Assembly: GCA_009602725.1 (NCBI GenBank)
Contig: WELB01000079.1
Location: forward strand, 311,439 to 321,877
Reading direction: 5' to 3'
Origin: Spirogloea muscicola
Taxonomy: Eukaryota > Streptophyta > Zygnematophyceae > Spirogloeales > Spirogloeaceae
DNA length: 10,439 nt
This document shows positions 7,361 through 10,439 of the stretch, piece after piece. The notes under the pieces were generated by a model. That model was given only the letters and a program-made list of their open reading frames with translations, did no database searches and was not told the DNA's origin. A program made the translations under genes and the position numbers. The stretch's first letter is position 1. Each line of letters begins with the position of its first letter.

Positions 7361-8218
7361 GCTCAGCGCATGCTTTGCACAAGAAAGCTGGTCAAGCCTT
7401 GGCTGGTGGCACAAGACCTTGTCGATTGCCGTCCGGTACTCGGGCATCGGTCAGCGACCTCCATGTGCTGACTCGTGGTTACTGAGCGGGTCAGCTTAGC
7501 AACAGGTGATGTACGTCTGTCTGTACACGTGCTTGCCTTTGTACTTGGCCACACAGGCCCTCCATCACTTTATACACTCTCATGCACTGAGTTGCGATGT
7601 GCTTTCACGCTTTACTGGCCCCTTCGAGCTTCGTTCACTGTCTGGGCTGGCCAGTCACAGCGATCGCCCTCAACTGGAAGAATTTTTCCTACTTTCCAGC
7701 TGCAAATTACGAGTAACGAAAGCATCTTCCAGTATAGGGCAACGGCTATTATTGGCCAGCCCGGGAGAAAAGAATGGACTCCGACTTGCGGCTGCTGACT
7801 CAGGTCCGCCCTCGATGCCTTCTATTGTAGAAGACCAAGCCACGCGAATGGGGCACAGGTGCCTCTCTCGCTCGCCATTGGACCACCCGGTGAGGCCACA
7901 CTTGTCTTTGATTCAGTTAGGAGCAATACTTGAGGCTCAGATTTGCGCGAGGTACAGCAACCCCATAGATAGTTCGTCTCTGCAGTTTCCTTATACTGAT
8001 CTCCTTGCTACACCAGGAGGGCTTTGCTGTACTCGCAGTCAATGGATGCCCCCCCTTGCCATTCTTGTCCCCAAGCAGACGCAAGTCACAGTGGGCAAAA
8101 CTCCATGGCCGCTAGTTGCAAACACCGTGTCAAACCCCCCAAGCACTCAAACCCCATGCAGCCACAACTATCAGGAAAGCAGATCGAGCACGACCAGCGA
8201 CTGCAAAATGACAATCCA
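7361..8218. other. Intergenic: ALG1 distal upstream / C2-gene 3' flank
   Basis: No gene is supported here. Minus-strand frames are short. One + strand frame stays open throughout, but its third-codon positions show no GC bias, unlike the real exons nearby. I found no TTACA (minus-strand TGTAA) that would mark the 3' end of the C2 gene, so that end is undefined. Confidence 0.45.
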
Positions 8219-10409
8219 TCAGCGCCCGCTCGGCACAATGCCTTCGATGGGTACGCAGGCGAAGCTGCACAAAGAGAATGGTACAGGTGCACATAGCCGT
8301 GATCGCCAGTGGCAGCAGCGGCGCACTCACGGGCACTTGGCGGCAGCCGCAGCCTGCCGCCACGACCGGCAGCACGCCTCAAGGAGCTGCTGGTCGTCCA
8401 GCGCCGTGGCGCCAGGGACGAGGGCGAGAGTGCGGGCTACCTGCACAATTGCCTGCAGCTCACGTGGGCCGAGCATGGCGCCACTTGTGCCGCCATCACC
8501 GAGCAGCCACGGCGGGAGCTCCACTCGCTCCGGCGGCGGTGGCGTTGCTGCGCTGCTAGCATCAGCCAGCCGCGACGGGCCCCGCCGGACGTGGGCTGGA
8601 CGAGGCCCTGCCACGGGCCTGTCTGGCGTCGTCGGGCCCCACTCTGAGCCGCCACCGTCGCGAAGCCCAGCTGCCGGCCACCGGCCCAGCTTGAGTTGCG
8701 GGAGCTCATCACAGCACCCAGACTGTCTGCCAATGGTGCTGGCGGGCAGCTCAGCAGTGGTGCGCAGACGCTTGGCAGCGGCGGCAGCAGCAGTTGCTAG
8801 CTGTGCATCCTCCATCGTAGCTGGCGAGCGCCTAGGACTCCAGCCCTGCCCAAGCTCCAGAGCTGCCGGGCTCTCCGGCAACGGCAGGCGGGTGGCTCGC
8901 ACAGCAATGCTTCCGCCTTCGTCGAATGCGCTACTGCCATTGCCGGGCCGGATAGGCGCCGCCGCCGTCGCTGCAGCCCACGTCCTGGCCTGGGCCCAAG
9001 CCACCGGTGCCTTCCGTGGCGACACATACGGCCTGAATGCGGAGCTCTCTGACGCCTGCAGGATCACGCCATCCCGCAGCGGTGCTGCAGCTGCCGGTGC
9101 TGCCGCAGGAGCCTCACGCACAGATCCCCGCACTGCCGCCGGCTCCGGCTCTCGCATCACTGTCAAGGTTATGATCACACAAGCGGCCGCAGGTGAGCGA
9201 CGTGGCCAAGCATGCCTGACTTAAAACACAACAGCAAGTCCAAGGTTCCACCTTAACAGACCTGATTGACTTCAACCAGAAATAGCACATTACTTGCACA
9301 ACACATGGCTGACGTGACTGAGAGTAAGCTGACTCTACTAAGAGCTGAAGAGTGGTGTTGTCTACGGAGAATGTGTGCGCTACCTTGAGGGGTGGTCATG
9401 CCGAGGCGCAGGTCGGGCTCCACCTGCCCATTTGACATGCGCAGGACGGCTGCTTTGAAACTGCTCCCGCCTCTGCTGCCGCCAGGAGAGGCTGGCGAGG
9501 TGGCCATGGCCGCCGCCACTGCCACCGCTGCTGACGCCGCTCTCTTGCCATTGAGGGGGACGAGCTCCCCGGAGAGGCTCTTGCCGAGCAGCATGCCACC
9601 AGTGGCGCCGAGCAGCGGGCGCGACGTGTCGCGGTACTTGAGCGTCATGCGTAGCGTGCCCGCGGGCGTCTCGAGCAGGTTGTCAGAGACAAGGGCGTAG
9701 TCGCGTGGCCTCGGCGGGCTGCCGCGAGCAGCCGCGACCGCGATGTCGCGGATGGGGATCTTGGCGGCGCCCACGAGCGCGTCGTCTGCCGAGCCGCGGT
9801 TGTGGCTCGCTGCCCACACCTCGCACCGCACGTGGTCCTCGCCCTCCGGCACGCCAACCTGCACAACCCACAAGCCCTGCAGCCGTCAGGCGCTCGACTC
9901 GCTCCAAGATGTAAGGCAGGGGTGGAAGGGAGGGGCAAGGGAGAAGGCAGAAGAGGTATATTGACGGTCAGTGAGCAATACAAGGACATAATCAAACACA
10001 GAGAAGGTATGTATGGAAGAGGAGGGAGGAGGGTGGGAGGGGGCGTGCCATGACGCAATGGCAAGGCAAGCAATAACAACGGCATCGGCAATGGCCTCAG
10101 CAAGCGGCGAGCGCCTGGGGGCCGGGACGAGACCCGGTAGTAACAATCGCACACCTGCAGCTTCTGGTTGAAGATGGGGCTGCTGCCCCCGCCGCGCACG
10201 ACGCGCGTGTGCAGCGCCACCGGCGACAGCGGGTCGGTCTCGCCGCACAGGAACTTGGCGTACACGTCCTCGTCCCCGAGCGCCCGGTCGCCGTGGAGGC
10301 CGCTGGCCTGATGGACGTGCACGTCCAGGATTCCGGAGACGCGGCCGCAGCCCGGCGAGCCGTCGCCGCCCGCCGCCGCCGCCGCCGCTGCTGCCGCTCG
10401 GTGCACCAT
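8219..10409 (-). CDS. C2-domain protein of a plant-type family, with long low-complexity tail
   Basis: I model join on the - strand of 10409-10155, 9858-9384, 9159-8331 and 8264-8219: 1605 nt, 534 residues. The C2 domain covers about residues 25-160: SGILDVHVHQASGL, DEDVYAKFLC, NQKL, then (exon 2) VRCEVW, DDALVGAAKIPIRDI and ETPAGTLRMTLKY. This order (DVYAKF, NPxFNQKL, CEIW, ED.LLG, SPAGTV.L.L) is the one I recall from an uncharacterised land-plant C2 family. C2 domains usually bind membranes, often with calcium. Asp41, Asp46, Asp48 and Asp110-111 sit where ligand aspartates occur, so calcium binding is possible but unproven. The start at ATG 10409, followed by nine alanines, is the first ATG visible; the frame stays open to the right edge. 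The tail (exon 3) is Ala/Pro/Arg-rich with one helical-looking patch (ELQAIVQVARTLALV). The 3' end is uncertain: a stop directly at 8327-8329, or splicing at GTGAGT to the short final exon given here. Confidence 0.78.
8265..8330 (-). other. Possible C2-gene intron 3 (66 nt)
   Basis: The donor GTGAGT follows TGCCC, and the acceptor TTCTCTTTGTGCAG is strongly pyrimidine-rich. Splicing would remove the TGA at 8327-8329 and add PFACVPIEGIVPSGR before a stop at 8219. At 66 nt it is shorter than the other introns here. A second good acceptor (TCATTTTGCAG, exon from 8200) would give a 130-nt intron and a cysteine-rich end stopping at 8086. Confidence 0.45.
9160..9383 (-). other. C2-gene intron 2 (224 nt, phase 1)
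   Basis: Donor CCTCAAG|GTAGCG and acceptor CCTTGACAG|TGATGC. The join gives MTTPQ-V-MREPEPAA. Another acceptor upstream (AAGTCAG|GC) runs into a stop in this phase and is excluded. Confidence 0.65.
9859..10154 (-). other. C2-gene intron 1 (296 nt, phase 0)
   Basis: Donor CTGCAG|GTGTGC and acceptor GGGTTGTGCAG|GTTGGC. The chosen acceptor places exactly twelve residues between NQKL and CE, as in the plant family as I recall it. An upstream acceptor (GGCTGCAG|GGC) is also in phase and would insert six residues (GLWVVQ). Confidence 0.75.
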
Positions 10410-10439
10410 AGCGGCGGCCGCGCCACCGTAGCAGCGCCA

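Noticed and set aside
7449-7500. Short inverted repeats of GTCAGC/GCTGAC upstream of ALG1
   Set aside because: Six-base arms with a 10-base loop are within chance expectation and carry no tandem or conserved context.
1-10439. Mobile element, CRISPR array, provirus or horizontally acquired cassette
   Set aside because: No transposase, integrase, reverse transcriptase, terminal repeats, target-site duplications or spaced repeats are visible; all three genes are ordinary eukaryotic green-lineage genes.

Overview
This window reads as nuclear DNA of an intron-rich, GC-rich green alga. A trebouxiophyte (Chlorella/Coccomyxa-like) is my best guess, but I cannot place it at genus level. The grounds are a plant-lineage AP2/ERF transcription factor, an ALG1 mannosyltransferase and a C2 protein that both resemble land-plant homologues, short GT-AG introns (about 65-300 nt), very GC-rich exons with alanine, glycine and proline runs, and TGTAA-type poly(A) motifs. 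I see no operons, bacterial genes, CRISPR arrays, tRNA/rRNA genes or recognisable transposons.

Layout. (1) Positions 1-1518, + strand: the 3' part of an AP2/ERF transcription factor gene. One upstream coding segment (1-128) is spliced over a 138-nt intron to a long terminal exon. (2) 1519-3140: a 1.6-kb, lower-GC stretch between two converging genes, holding their 3' UTRs and putative poly(A) signals. (3) 3141-7144, - strand: a complete gene for ALG1, which adds the first mannose in N-glycan assembly. I reconstructed it as 14 exons and 13 introns. All phases join, giving 580 residues with the family signatures in order. (4) 7145-8218: ALG1 upstream region and the probable 3' flank of the next gene, with a perfect 11-bp-arm palindrome, a GAGT tandem repeat and a CACGTG box. 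(5) 8219-10409, - strand: a C2-domain protein gene (3 or 4 exons) whose N-terminal half matches a plant C2 family and whose C-terminal half is low-complexity. Its 5' end lies at or just beyond the right edge.

The three genes are not obviously functionally linked (transcription, ER N-glycosylation, membrane or calcium-associated C2 function). I do not see a new multi-gene system. The items worth a second look concern gene structure: an in-frame stop-free intron in ALG1, several GTC splice donors, a G20 tract where a polypyrimidine tract would normally lie, a large ALG1-specific insertion, and the palindrome/repeat block in front of ALG1. All exon joins come from reading frame, splice dinucleotides and remembered family motifs; no alignment or transcript data were available.
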